From Adineta vaga (taxonomy: Eukaryota; Rotifera), in the NCBI GenBank assembly GCA_021613535.1, contig CP075494.1, positions 1,364,001-1,428,000 on the forward strand: 64,000 nt of DNA. Direction: 5' to 3'. The notes under the pieces were generated by a model, which worked only from the letters and a program-made list of their open reading frames with translations, was not told the DNA's origin and did no database searches. Each line of letters starts with the position of its first letter. Within the stretch, counting starts at the first letter, position 1. The translations under genes were made by a program, and so were the position numbers. Below, one piece after another: positions 21,932 through 35,100 of this stretch.

Positions 21932-23557
21932 TTCTATCAAACAATGTAACAAAGAACAAATAATAAATGAAACACATTTATTCTCACCTGATGGATGATG
22001 GCTGATCATTACTGAAAGTATGGTAATAGAAGAATGTGTTTCAGTTTTCTCTTCTGTAGATGATTCCAGATGACTGCTATCAACATGTGCTGCATTCGAT
22101 TCTTCTATATTGTTCCTTTTCTCGCTGCATACCAAAAATTGAGAAGGAATTCTGTACAGTATGATTATCACAATTGTTTTTTTTAAACTACCTTCGTGAT
22201 ATAGAATGCTGTGTAAAAGATGCAGGTATCATAGAATTTCTATTATAAGATAGTTTTTGGATGTTGTTAAAAGGTCATTGTGATGTATTACACGTAAGCG
22301 ATGCTATTCAGAAGTAAGATATATAAGAAAAAGGATGGGTGTTGCTGCGAGAAATGTTAGAAAGCAAGTGGATATTGAACACTGCATAGTGCACGTTGTT
22401 CTATAAGAGGGCAAAATTCTCTATGTGGCTGTTAACTGTCTATTTCACTCTCGATTAGAAGTTCACCTTACGATTACTTACATTACTTCGAGATTTTCTG
22501 AGTTAAAAAAAGTCGAATTTGTGTTCCATTAGCCTGATAAGTACTGAGTAGATAAATTCTGTCGAGTTGAACCGATCAAATGTTTTTGGATTGATGAATT
22601 GAATTCACAAGTATTTTTCATCGTCTGGGTGTAATCTTCGGGAATCTGTAGTTTTATATTAGCGACTGTTTTTCTAAAAAGATTCTTCTGTTCGAATTGA
22701 ATCCAAATATCACATTGAAAATTTTATTCATCATTCAACTTTTTCAACAATTCATATTTACTCCCATCTTCCGACGAGTGTTTGTAAAGACAAATAGCGT
22801 AATCCGAATGATTATTATTGAGAATTAACGTCCCTTTATCTTTCTTTTCCACACGCTCGTCCTTATTTATTAGTCGAACTATCCATCTTCACCTTCTTTA
22901 TTGGAAGTTTCTTTTATTTCACTGGAATCTTGAGGGTGAGTGGGTGTGGATGTGTTTACAATAGAGTCACCACAACGCGTTTCGAGTCAACTACGACTCT
23001 CATCAAGTGGCAAATAGATTAGTTGCGTGCATTTTATTTTCTAAATCGAAATTCAAAACGAGTTCCAATATTAGAAAGGGTGAGGGTGTGTGAATATAAA
23101 AATAAGTTTTGTAGAAATTCAAATAGAATAATCATTCATCTATCCACGAGTGCACAAGTCAATCTGAATAAAATTATCCACAGCGACATGCTTAAATAAG
23201 TACGAGAAGCTTATTTGAAAAGATCACAAAATCAAAGCATGACTCGAACCTACATCTTCCGATAGCCCATCTGGCCGTATAGGATGAATTCACAGCTCTA
23301 TGTTTGAATGTTTGCTGTTATGGGCTGACTAGTGTGTGAACAAATAAGTTAGATTCGATTTTGAATTAAGTTTAAAGGAAAGTGAACTCCAGATAGGCGT
23401 ATTGTTGAAGAAATTCGATCGAGCTATTTCATTAAGTTGAATTACAGTGTCGACTATGTATTTGTTTCGCCCTATTCCGTTGCTTTGCCGTGGAACTCTG
23501 ATACGTCGCATGTCTATCTGTGTTCTGTGAAGGTAAAAATGTGTGATACGTACGTCT

Positions 23558-23628
23558 TGAGGGTGGGTGTGGGTATGGGGTATGGTCTCTCTTTCACTGC
23601 TCACTCACACCCATACCCTCACCCTCAA
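23558..23628. repeat. TG/CA-rich hairpin
   Basis: TTGAGGGTGGGTGTGGGTAT pairs with ATACCCTCACCCTCAA-type sequence on the right; about 28-bp arms. Confidence 0.7.
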
Positions 23629-24155
23629 TTATCATCTTACCTGCTCGCCATCGTTCAAAGTATACAGTCAACTTACAATTAACTGAAGCTGCGAGAATTC
23701 GACATGGAATACAAGCCGAACAGTTATGTTCTTGTGCGTGAACAAAAAGTATCTGATGATACGAAATCCATTTTTTTTTGTTTTCTTAAACCAGATAAAA
23801 GGAAAACATTGATAAAGACAAGATGGTAATCAAGCATTCTTTTCAGGGAATGACATTGAAAAAACTTTTTTTCAATAGAAACTTTCATTTCATTCAAGTA
23901 TTGTTTATCATGTTCATTGAGGATGAAAAGACGTTGATTTCTATTAATTCCTCTTGCATTCTTCTAATTTTTATATTTCTTTACACGATAGGATATATTA
24001 CAAAATATGTGTCTTGTCGTGGTGACTAAGTAACGTGCTTTCATGAATTCATTTATATTACTTTCAGCAATCATCAACTTTTCACAAGAAATAATTATAG
24101 CGTTATGTGATTTCATGTAATGTGATGTACGCATCTGGATGCATATTCACATAAA

Positions 24156-24162
24156 TATAAAA
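24156..24162 (+). promoter_or_regulatory. TATA-like box upstream of the second GPCR
   Basis: TATAAAA about 70-75 bp before the ATG at 24231. Confidence 0.35.
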
Positions 24163-24230
24163 GAAAGCATGTTGACATCATTATATATTTGATATAGTTG
24201 AAAAAATTAGCCGTACATTTATTTCAAACA

Positions 24231-25211
24231 ATGAATACAACTACTATGGAAATATTTGAAGACAAGAATTTTCTTCTTCATCAAATTAAATTTTGGTTAA
24301 TACTTATTCTACAAATTCCATCAATTTTAGTTTCTCTACTCATTTTTGTTTTTCTTTTTAAACATCGTTCTATTCTATTTTCTCCACAAACTCAAATTCT
24401 TTGTATTCTATTGATGGTCAATTTCATTCAATTAACATTTAATCTTCCTCTTCCTCTTCATTTCTATCGACTTGGTTATGTTAGTCCAGCTATTCCACAG
24501 TTTTGTATGCTTTGGACATGTTTTGAATTTACATTATATGCAACGAGTGAATTTCTTGTAGCAACAATGTCTATTCAACGACATATACTCATTTTCAATA
24601 ATCATATTCTTCGTATTGGTTGGAAACATATTTTATTTTATAAATTACCATTATTATTTTGTTTAACTTATCCAATAACATTTTATACATTTGCTATTTT
24701 TTTGTATCCATGTGATGGTCGTATTCCTCATGATTATACAAATAATCTCTGTGGATTCACTGATTGTTATCTTATGTATGATAAATTTTGGGGAACATTT
24801 GATTGGACAGTGAATAATGGTTTACCAGTGGTTATCGATGTATTGGCTAATATCTTCTTAATTCTGAAAGTTGTTAAACAGAAACGTCGTCGTCAACAAA
24901 ATATATCTTGGCGACAACAAAGACATATGATAAAACAATTATTTTGTGTTTCTACTCTTTATATCATTGGATGGGGACCAAGTCTTATAGTTGGAGTTTA
25001 TCAAATCTTTGTTGATCCAACTTTTCTTTCTGAAATTCAATCAGGTTATTTACTTAGTCTTATCTATGGAATATGTCTTTTTCTTCCATGGATGTGTCTT
25101 AGTTTATTTCCTGATTTAAAAAAATGGATTAAAGTGTTATTTCGATATGGACAACATCAGAATGCAGTTGGACCAATAACACATAGAAATCGTATGGAAA
25201 CAGTTTTATGA
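24231..25211 (+). CDS. divergent rhodopsin-like G-protein-coupled receptor
   Basis: Intact single-exon ORF of 326 aa from the ATG at 24231 (MNTTTMEIF); the frame is open a little further upstream but only from a non-ATG codon. Seven hydrophobic segments are clear: about 22-44, 52-75, 92-114, 132-153, 195-218, 240-262 and 275-295. TM3 ends S-I-Q116-R117-H118 in place of DRY, keeping the central arginine. A basic third loop (KQKRRRQQ, RQQRHM) suits G-protein contact. TM7 lacks NPxxY and reads LFLPWMCLSLFPDLKKW. It belongs to the large group of rotifer orphan receptors; the ligand is unknown. Confidence 0.8.
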   Translation: MNTTTMEIFEDKNFLLHQIKFWLILILQIPSILVSLLIFVFLFKHRSILFSPQTQILCILLMVNFIQLTFNLPLPLHFYRLGYVSPAIPQFCMLWTCFEFTLYATSEFLVATMSIQRHILIFNNHILRIGWKHILFYKLPLLFCLTYPITFYTFAIFLYPCDGRIPHDYTNNLCGFTDCYLMYDKFWGTFDWTVNNGLPVVIDVLANIFLILKVVKQKRRRQQNISWRQQRHMIKQLFCVSTLYIIGWGPSLIVGVYQIFVDPTFLSEIQSGYLLSLIYGICLFLPWMCLSLFPDLKKWIKVLFRYGQHQNAVGPITHRNRMETVL

Positions 25212-25988
25212 TTACATTTATTTTCTTTTTTTTTTCAATATTTAACATGTAATTATGCTTCAACGGATACTCATATATTTTGTTATCCACACCCAACCAC
25301 CCTCAAGATGGTACTTATGTACGCGACGATATATCAGCACAAAATGGAAGATGTTTTCAGAGTTGTTAAATAAAATCGAGTCGATTTGGTTCTGCTTCCT
25401 TTAGAAAACGCAAAAATCGATCATATTACTGATCGAAATTACAAAATGGCACGGGAGAATATATTTTTCCCCTGCTGAAATACCCGTATCGAAAAGAAAA
25501 CGAAGACACTCTTGCGTGTCCTCTCTTAATTGAATGCTTTCGATTACTATTTTACAAAGAAGGTAATTAAACTTACATACATTGAAACAGGCACATCTAA
25601 TAACGATACCAGAATTGAGAAACATACACATACGTACATACCATAAAGTCGCGATAAGTGGTATTTGCATTCTACCATGACGGTCATTACATTAGTAAGC
25701 TGTCAATAATATAAATACAGAGCAAAACTTTGTTTTGTTGTTTCATTTTACATTTCAAACGATGGAGTAAGAACTGTCAATAGTTGAAGGACATCGTTTT
25801 TCGAAAAATGACTTCCTTTAAAGTATTTCGTATCTTTTTCTAAATGAAAGCGAGTATTTATTTGCTCGAAGTTTTAATTGCGTACTGCATCCAATACTTC
25901 CTCCTTTTTAAAAGTTATTTCTATCTTCTTATTATTCTCTTAGCATCATTAAATTGTAGCTGACATTGTTCAGATTTTTGTATTTACA
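25212..25988. other. intergenic spacer with an unpaired CA-rich arm
   Basis: CCACACCCAACCACCCTCAA at about 25289..25308 lies some 80 bp after the GPCR stop. Nothing else coding was found; the open frame at 25401..25670 has no motif. Confidence 0.4.
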
Positions 25989-28538
25989 ATGGATCTATCA
26001 CCACGGGAAGAAACAATTGCTACTACTTCCGTGTTTTTCTCATATAAAAGTGTTGTTATTTACAGAACAGAATTGATCATTCGTCGCATTTTATGGAGTC
26101 TACTTATAGCATGGATCTTATCGGTTTCTATCGGATTCATATTCATGTTTTTGCCAAGAAGTAATGATAATCAAAGTTATCCAATCGGTTTTACCGATGA
26201 TTCAGGTAGAGAAGCAGAATATTTTATTCTCACTTTCATATCTGATTTTCTGCTAATACACAAAATCTTAAATTTCCTTCTATTTAAATATGAAGTCAAA
26301 ATATTTTTTTAGAATAATTAAGTTTTTGAAAACATTGATACTTTTATGGTCATTTATTGTTTTCTCATGTGACAAAAATATATTCTTAGATTGAGTTCGA
26401 CCATTGACTGTTACAATTCATTTTAATGCCTGGTTGAAACTCTTTTTTATTGTGATATCATAGATTCGACCCTTTTCGATCTTTTCTATGAATCAAATAC
26501 TCAAATCAATGATTCACTCGTCGTTACAGATTTGTCAACATTGGCAGAACAGGTAATAATGTATGAGTCGGTTCATGTAAATGTCTAATATTTTCATTTC
26601 GTAGATCGCCAAAACATATAGTTCATCTCGTAATATAATTCGAGTGCACTCTGCCAGATTCGTACAAAGTTTAATTTTGACACAGCGAAAACGACAAACG
26701 TAAGTAATTTATATATAATATGTCGGCAAACAAAATTCTCGTCTTCTGTATGACGTACGTTTCTTTTAGTTCATCACTTAGTAATACTACGAGCAATAGA
26801 AGTAAACTTCTGTTTCTTATCGAACTCGAAGTGAAATATCCACCTACATGTGGTGATATCAAAGCGTGTAATGATCATTTCATTACTGTTATTCACAGAA
26901 CAATTCAATCAGGCCCATTGGAAGTTTCTTTTCGCGTAACCTTTACTAACAGTATCACATTAAATGTTGAACTTGTATTTGAATCGCTTAATCGATCATA
27001 TGCGTCAAACGCAACAACAACGACAACAACTACCGGTCAGTCATATGCTAGGTGTTTTGCACTGTTTTTTGTAGTTTCTGAAGAATGATTACATCGAATC
27101 AGAAATCAACAGATGAGATAAGAGATCAGTTGTTTAGGAGCCATTAGTGAAACAAGAGACAATCCAATGCATTTGATGGCGCGTTATTTCTTTCTACTTA
27201 TGCACTAGATTTAGTGGACACTGACAATAGTATTGTAAATGACATTTTCACAACGAAGTCAATACGAAAAATGATAGATGTGCATCAAATGAGAGCATGC
27301 GTACAGAAGTCAGATGATTAGAGTAGGTTGTAAATTTGTTGAGATATTACATATGAATATGGAGAGAATTTGAGAGAAGTATTTTAATACACCTTGTCGA
27401 ATATATAAGATTATCGACAATAAATTTGTATATAATTCTGTTGTGTATTTTATTTCTACTTGTTCTCAAATCGCTTTAAATAAAAAATCTTTTGCATTTA
27501 ACAGCATGCACTTCACTCTTCCCCAATCAAATAACTTACACGACTGGTACACGTCCCCAGGCAATAGTAGTTACAGACGTGAATAATGACAATACACCTG
27601 ATATTATTGTTACAAACTACGGTTCGAGCAATGTCGGTGTTCTTTTCAATGCAGGCAATGGGACGTTTCTTTCTCAAACTACTTACTCTATTAGTAGTTA
27701 TTCATATTCATTAGCTGTGAGCGACGTGAATAATGACAATAAACCAGATATTGTTGTCGCAAACTCTGGTTTGAGCACCATTGGCGTTCTTCTTAATATG
27801 GGCAATGGAACATTTTTTTCCCAAACAACTTACTCAGTCGGTAGCGGTCCATATCCAGTAGCCGTAAGAGATGTAAATGGTGACAAAACACCCGATATAG
27901 TTGTTGCATGTACTAATGTTCAAAGTGTCAGCGTTCTTTTCAACATTGGAAATGGAACATTTATTAATCACAGTTCTTATTTGGTTGGTTTTAATCCACC
28001 CTCAGTAGCGATAAGTGATGTAAATGGTGACAACAATCTGGATATTGTCGTTGCCAACTATAATTCACACAATATTGGTGTGCTTCTGAATGCAGGCAAT
28101 GGGACATTTCTTTCTCAAGTAACTTACGCAAGTGGTAACAATCCAAATTCAGTAACAGTAAACGATGTGAATGGTGACAGCAAACCTGATATGATCATTG
28201 CGGTTTATGGTACGAATAATGTCGGTGTTCGTCTTAATGCAGGCAATGGTACATTTCTTTCTCAAACTAATTACTTAAGTGGTATCGGTCCATATTCAGT
28301 ACAAGTAGCAGATGTTAATAAAGACAACATACTCGACATTGTTGTCGTAAACAGGGATTCTAATAACGTTGGTGTTTTTCTTAACAATGGCAATGGAACA
28401 TTTCTTCCTCAGACAACTTACGCAGTTGGTATCAAACCATATTCAGTTGGCGTAAGTGATGTAAATGGTGACAATAAATCAGATCTAGTTGTAACAAATG
28501 GTGATTCGAACAACGTTGGTGTTCTCTTACAATGTTAA
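25989..28538 (+). CDS. type II membrane protein with a seven-bladed FG-GAP/VCBS propeller
   Basis: Five exons: 25989..26205, 26464..26552, 26605..26699, 26770..27035, 27505..28538. They total 1701 nt, giving 566 aa, all joins in phase. The N-terminus is cytoplasmic, with one TM helix at about 34-55 (ILWSLLIAWILSVSIGFIFMF); then a non-repeat ectodomain of about 165 residues and a Thr-rich stalk (NATTTTTTT), followed by seven repeats of about 46 residues, each with a D-V-N-x-D-x-x-x-D calcium-binding loop (VTDVNNDNTPD, VSDVNNDNKPD and so on) and a GNGTF turn. FG-GAP propellers, as in integrin alpha chains, bind ligands outside the cell. The last intron is long (469 bp). The gene converges on the FG-GAP gene ending at 29141. 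Confidence 0.8.
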
Positions 28539-28677
28539 AACTTATTCGTTAATGTTGGATTATTAAACTCGGATTATTCTCCTTGTAACGTGCTCAGCGA
28601 TAGAAACAAAGAATTTTATTTTTTTGATATTGTGACTTTCAACAAAGTTTGTTCTTTAAAATACTCAGTTAAAATAA

Positions 28678-28728
28678 GGGTGTGAGTGTGAGTATGAATT
28701 TTTTCTTTCTCACCCTCACCCACACCCA
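28678..28728. repeat. TG/CA-rich hairpin between the convergent FG-GAP genes
   Basis: Arm GGGTGTGAGTGTGAG and arm CTCACCCTCACCCACACCC around a short AT spacer, in the 3' to 3' gap of the two FG-GAP genes. Confidence 0.6.
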
Positions 28729-29140
28729 TCACGACGACGGCGGCTCAGCCGCGCAGCTTACTTCTGTATAATTATGACTAGTTGTTTTTCAGATTAAAGA
28801 GCAAGACATTTATTTAGTAGTTTGTATTCATAGAAAAGTAAAACAAAACATGTTAGGATTTCAAAGGTATAAAGCGGACAAAGGTGGTTTTATAAGATAC
28901 ATTGATTAAAAAACAGTAGAGAAAGCAAGGGAATAGTCTTAAATGAGAGTATGGATATTGCGCAAGTGTTGTAACAATGCATTTTGTCAATGTCAGAGTG
29001 AACTGAAATACCAAGCTTATTCGTATGTTTGACACTGATATTGATTTTAAAATTTTATCCAATTCACAACTTTTTCACTAGAAAGATAAGAAAAAATGGT
29101 AATCGGGTGTGTATTTCTTTGCTTTTCTTACAGAATCACA

Positions 29141-32100
29141 TCAGCAACAGTCACATGTATTTTGTAAAATGTATAATCTACCAGATGATGCATCGCCAAT
29201 AGCAAAATCTAATTTACTGTCACCATTAAAATCGGCTACTACAATCGACATTAGACCGCTTTTTCTTCCAAACGAAAATGTGATCTGGTTCAGAAAACTT
29301 CCGTTATCAATGCCAATTAGTATACCAATGTTATGCATATGCTGGTTCACTACAATAATATCTGGTCGACCATCATTATTCATGTCGCCAACAGCCACGG
29401 ATACTGGATGACTGGAACCGCCTGTGTAATATACTGCTTGCTCTTGAAAGGTTCCATCACCATTTCCGAGAATAACTCCGACTTCATTGGTGCCTGAATT
29501 TGCTACAACGAGATCCAATCGATGGTCATAGTTAAGATCATTTGCAACAATCGATGCGGGTTCACTAAACTGTCCTGTTGACATTATTATCGGTGCACTG
29601 AATGTAGCATCACCATTGCCAAGAATCACGCATACTCTCTCATCATTGGGAAGAACACCAGCGACATCTAACTTTCCATCACCATTAAAATCACCAGTAA
29701 CAAGATACGCTTCATTTCCGATCCAAGTCATTACTTTTATTGTAAAAGTTCCATTACCTTTACCTTCAAGAATGTATAGACTCTTGTCATTAGTGAAGCT
29801 GACAACCATATCTGGTATATTATCTTGATTAAAATCCCCAATAATAATGGATTCTGCACTAGAATATAATTCAATACGAAATGCCACCAGTTGACTAAAG
29901 TGTCCGTTGCCATTGTTGAGTAATATATCTATGCTTTTCCTGTTACTGTTGGCGACAGCAACATCTATGTAGTCGTCACGATTAAAATCCCCCAGAGCAA
30001 GTACGGCTAGTTCGTATTTTGATCCAACAGAAAATATTACTTGTGATTGAAAAGTTCCGTCGCCGTTGCCTAGTAAGATATTAATATGCCCAGTGGGTCC
30101 ATTTTTGACAGCAAGATCTAGGTGACCATCACCATTAAGATCGTCGATTGCTATTGATGGCGATGCGAAATCAAAACTATTATTATAGGAGCTGACTTCT
30201 TGAAAAGATAATTGACATGGTGGCACTAACAAAAAAACACAGAACTGTTTCAAAGAATATAGTACGCGAAACACGTATATTGTTTGTTTCCTTCTATATG
30301 AAGCTCAAAATCAGTGAGATCGTACCTTTCTTATTAGCACTTCACGGTCTCTCCAGAACTAAGGATATATCAATGGAGATAAAAATTTGCTTCGAACATC
30401 TTGCCCATACAGTAAATGAGGTCAAAGACAATTCTTGTTCAAATGCGTAGAGATTTATCTATGTAGAGAATAAGCCGAGAGAGTATTTTCTCGAAGAAGA
30501 TGGATATTTTATCTGCATGTATGACGGTCGAGAAAGAAGATCATCCAGTGGGGTTTCTTTCCTCTACTATATGTGATGAAAAAGTTTACTACCACTAGTC
30601 TCTAAAAAATATCTCCAAACACCGCATGAAATTGGTTTAGTCCTAATGTCTCTCTAGGAAATGAACTGTTGCACTTGTTCTAATTTAAACCTGAACTCAC
30701 TCATAATTTTCATATCGAATGTATATTAGAGTACACATAACCACCGCCCTAGTCAATGTAAGTCGATAGCAAGTAGAACTTATCACAGCATAGAAGTTTA
30801 AATTAATCCGAGATATTTAGAGAACTATGTATACTCTCACACGTACTCCTATGTATTTTCTGCAAGTAGTCTCACACATACCACAGTACGAACACTCATG
30901 AAAGTGCTCATATTCCTCTTCCACATAGAAATGATGTATCGAAAAAGTTTTCAGAACATTTCTGTTGCTCATAACAGAAATCGAGTGAAGTATGTATATT
31001 GAAGATCTGCTAAACTCGTGAAAGAACTAAGAATGCAAACAATGTGTAATACTTCTTAATAAAGATGAAACGTAATTGTCCAACCATACCTCAATATTGA
31101 ACATATTTAGGTCTCAATACTAAGACCTGGAGCAATATATTCTACGTGGCTTCAAATAATATCGACGCTGATCATTCCTGACATTATATTATAGCCTTCC
31201 TTTCTCCACAGTTTACAAACCTACTCCGAAAATTTTCAACGCTCGGTCATTTTCGAAACTTCGATGGCTTCTAAAGTAAGGTTTTGTCTGGTTCTCTTAC
31301 TGCTGCCGTTACTTTTCAAAGTAAGCTAGTCAATCAAATCTTATAAGACAGACAAAGTGAGTTTTTCGTTTTATCATTGAACGAGTTAAAATAGAACTAC
31401 TGGCACCATAGTGCAAGAGATGCGGAGAACAGTCCTGACCTGTTGAAACGAGAGATAACGTTGTCGTTGTTGTTGAACCAATGCCATTAGCTGCAATTGT
31501 ACTGGTTGAAGGAACTATGGAACAAAAAGTATTTGACATATGATTTTGTGAGATGAATAGTAGAGTGAAGACTATCACATATTAGTCATATAAAATGCTT
31601 AGTGCTTCATTTATTCTTTAGAGTTTATCTTCTTTTTTAAGGCATATCAAACCTACCGATACGATAACTGACTTATTGCAAAGGAATATATTGATATGGA
31701 AGTCTTCGGATGAGTTAAGTTAAATGTAGAGTCGCTGACTCTCAAAATAGGTATTAATTTCAAAGCCTAGTTTATCACTTGACATTAGGTTCGGCTTTCC
31801 GCCAATTTTATACTACAAAGATGCTCGAAAAAAAATCAAAGTGACTAATATCTAATCAGCATACAAGAGCGATCACTTAAGTACCAAAAATGAAACAAAG
31901 AAGAACATACTCGTGTGCGTAGCGTCAATCTGTCCCTGTCGACTAAGATAAGCGGATGTTCCAATAAAACCTAAACCACCAAACACAAATACCAAAAAAG
32001 CAAAGAACAAGGTTCGTAGCAGTGCCAAACAAAGCATTGACCTAAGAACAAAAACATCTAAATTTTTGTTTCAATAAAAACAAGAATGACATACTTATGT

Positions 32101-35100
32101 GTCGTAACTGCAGATAGTGATTCTGACGATACAGAAGTATTAGAAATGTCAGTTGAGCATAGTTGGGCATTGTTAGTCTCGATGATCGCCACTTCAGTAC
32201 TACGAACGTGTCTAACAGTATTGGACCATTTCTTTCGAAAGTAATACAGTGGAACCATAAGATAAATTATCTTTGGACACATCCATTTGAGAAGCACATT
32301 GAGACCTCCATACAATCCCAACAGAAGGGTCACTGTATAGAGTGAATTGAGCTTCTGAATATAGGTATAAGAGCAGAATATAGGTGAACAATCTTCGAAA
32401 TATGCTGAGTAATTGACATTGGTCGACCAAGTTTCGACAAAAAGCTCCTTAACAAGATCTGCGATCGTTGTATTAGGAAAGAATCGACTCGCATCTGTCG
32501 AAACAAGCGGTAGAGCATATGTTATATTGGTAGTGTTGATATGATTCATCTGTTGTTGAATAAGATTTATACAAGATGTATCGTATAAACATTGAAAAGT
32601 CGAAGCAAGAAATGAATTAATTGGTGTACAACCCATCTTAAAGCCTTGCACTGAGAATACGTCCGACGAGTTCATCTGGTAAAAGACTGCTTTAGTGGTA
32701 CAATCTGCATCCAATGCACATGAACATCTATTGTCATATAAGATTGGTTCAGAGTATGCAATGCCTATAGCTATTATAAACCGTGCAATATTAATGAGAA
32801 TAATCTCATCGGGACTAAATAGAATTTAAGATCTGTGCACTATGGATACTTGTGCATGTGGCTTTTGTCTTTCATTATCCCTTGTCCTCACTCACACCCT
32901 TACTCTAATTGTCAGCTTCTGCTAACAGTGGGTTATATTACTGTCGTAATAAAGCACTTACCAAAAAATACTATATTATATATTTCAGAAACGCTATATC
33001 CGTAACTGGTTCCATATGTTGTAACAAATGCGTTTCCATGATTGATCGATCGAAGGAGGAAAATAAGCCTAGTAAGTGTTTCAGGCGCATTAGTTTTACT
33101 TTGTTTGATTAATGAATTGATATATGAAGAAAGATCACTTGACGATCGAAGTTGAGTAGTGACAGATGATGACGAAAGAAACTGACTAATCGAATCATGA
33201 ACTGATTGCTTAGAGAGATCACATAACCCGTGAAGAAATTGAAAGTGTGCAAACAGAAAACGCCGATAATCTCGCACTTTATATACAAACGGATTACCAG
33301 ATACACCAGCAATGATCTTCGCTCGCCATTCATCCGAAACGAATACACCTGAGCATACCTATGAATGAGTAGAAGAAAACTTATCACAATGGATTATTGA
33401 CTTTTAATCGAAAATAACGTTGCACGAATATTACAAACGAAATGGTTGTTTGCTTTTCAGGATTCGGTATATGTGAGCGATGTTTTCACAGTTTTCATAT
33501 CGATTTTAGGTAAAGGATAGTTGCACTAATACAACATTGTCATACAAAAGCGTGAAGGTTTCTTTCACCTTAGCAACATGTATTCACAACATTGAAGTAT
33601 TCTTCGTTATTCGCACACTATCTATGATTAATAGTGTGTTTTTTCTAAAAATATCTGATAATAGTTCAGTTGATATTCTGTTTGTATACTGAAAATTTCT
33701 ATACTACGCATTTTCATTGATCTTTGTCAAAAGCATATCAGATAAAGTATGTGTTGTGTGAAATATCTCACGTATTTGCACTGTTTGTATTCTGATAAAA
33801 GACGCGGCAAACAAAGAAAAGCAGAGATATAACAGTAATCTTTGGTATTTTAGAAAAAATAGATCACTCAGAAGAATATACTAATGTGAAGTTGCTTCTA
33901 ACTGATGCATCGCAACTGTGGTGAACTATACTACATCTAAGCATTTAGTTCTTATCAAATCAAATTCTTAATATTTTCTGAGGATCTCTGATGTTTTTCG
34001 ATAAGTTCCTCTCTCGATTAACATTCCATATCTTTCAGTTCAGACAAACTTGGATAATATGCTTCGTTTACCTGATGAAACACAGGTTCAATGGATACAT
34101 AACGATTATAAATCGACGAAATTTTGGAACAAGGACATTGTAGTGTGTCGCTGTGTTGAAGTACAAGATCATTGTAGACACGAAGTGACGGTTTACTGAT
34201 TGTTTCTTTCAAAATTCGAGGTTCAATGATGGTGTAAAAGATAAGAATCGAAAAACCAAGAATGAGAAGCACGAGGTGCAGACGCGTAGCGAGTTGTCCA
34301 AAACGTTTACTTTGTGTACGAGTGACACTACCCATAAAGCGATGCGGAGGGAACATATTTAAGTTGAATAGTGTTGTGTACAAGAGTGTGATTAATTTTT
34401 GCACCGCCATTTTCATTCGCTTTGCCAAAGGTGGTCGAACTATACAAAATAAAAGATTATGTTACTCCTTTTTGGTTATCGTATAAAAGATACTGATTCC
34501 TTGGACTCCGTTTTACCGTCAGTAAGAAGAGATGTTGATTCTAAATAAACATCAATGTTTCTTCTGCTTTAACTAGCTTATAACATCTGCCTCGAAAGCA
34601 GAAAACACATGATTTACATATCGTAAAAGACTATTGGTTCCTTCGTGCCATCACATACAACTGATAATTACGTGTCTAGTAATCTCTAGATACATATTAG
34701 AAAAAGACCCTCACTCAGTTTTCAACTGAATTCGATGTATTCGTCTCTGTTGATCACTCTTCATATGTCTCAATCGTTTAGCAAGATATGAAGTAATAGT
34801 TTTATAAAACAATTCGTGTTTAGTTACCCTGTTGTTGCTGACGAATTCGTGGTTGAATCATTGAAGACACCAATGCAACAAGTTTAGGTATGATAAATGT
34901 TAGTGCTGCGACAAGGCCACTGATTGTAGACATTAATATTATAACTATCTCAACAAAACTTTTTGTTCGTGCTGTGATCGAATAAGTGCAATAATTGGGC
35001 GCACATCGTCGATAGTATTGATCGAATGAGAAAGATACATTCCATTTTTCCACGAGCATCTCCCGAAGTATCACGCCGAGTGAAGTATTCAGCGCAAAAC

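Larger units (their letters stand above)
21220..24150. other. gene-poor region rich in TG/CA hairpins
   Basis: No supported gene. Holds the densest set of paired TGTGGG-like/CCCACA-like arms in the window (21369..21459, 21559..21630, 21837..21931, 23558..23628) plus unpaired arms at 22931..22952 and 23078..23094. Open frames at 21800..22171 and 23329..23682 run into these repeats and are not convincing genes. Confidence 0.5.

Noticed and set aside
21800-22171. 123-aa minus-strand frame
   Set aside because: Its C-terminal third is hairpin repeat; the rest has no recognisable feature, although a splice donor near 21990 leaves open a decayed exon.
23225-23275. tRNA-like A-box and B-box (GGTTCGAGTC) on the minus strand
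   Set aside because: The boxes are too close for a tRNA and no anticodon arm or acceptor stem can be folded; at best a SINE scrap.
30217-30450. 77-aa plus-strand frame inside an intron of the large FG-GAP gene
   Set aside because: No motif and opposite to the gene; likely random.
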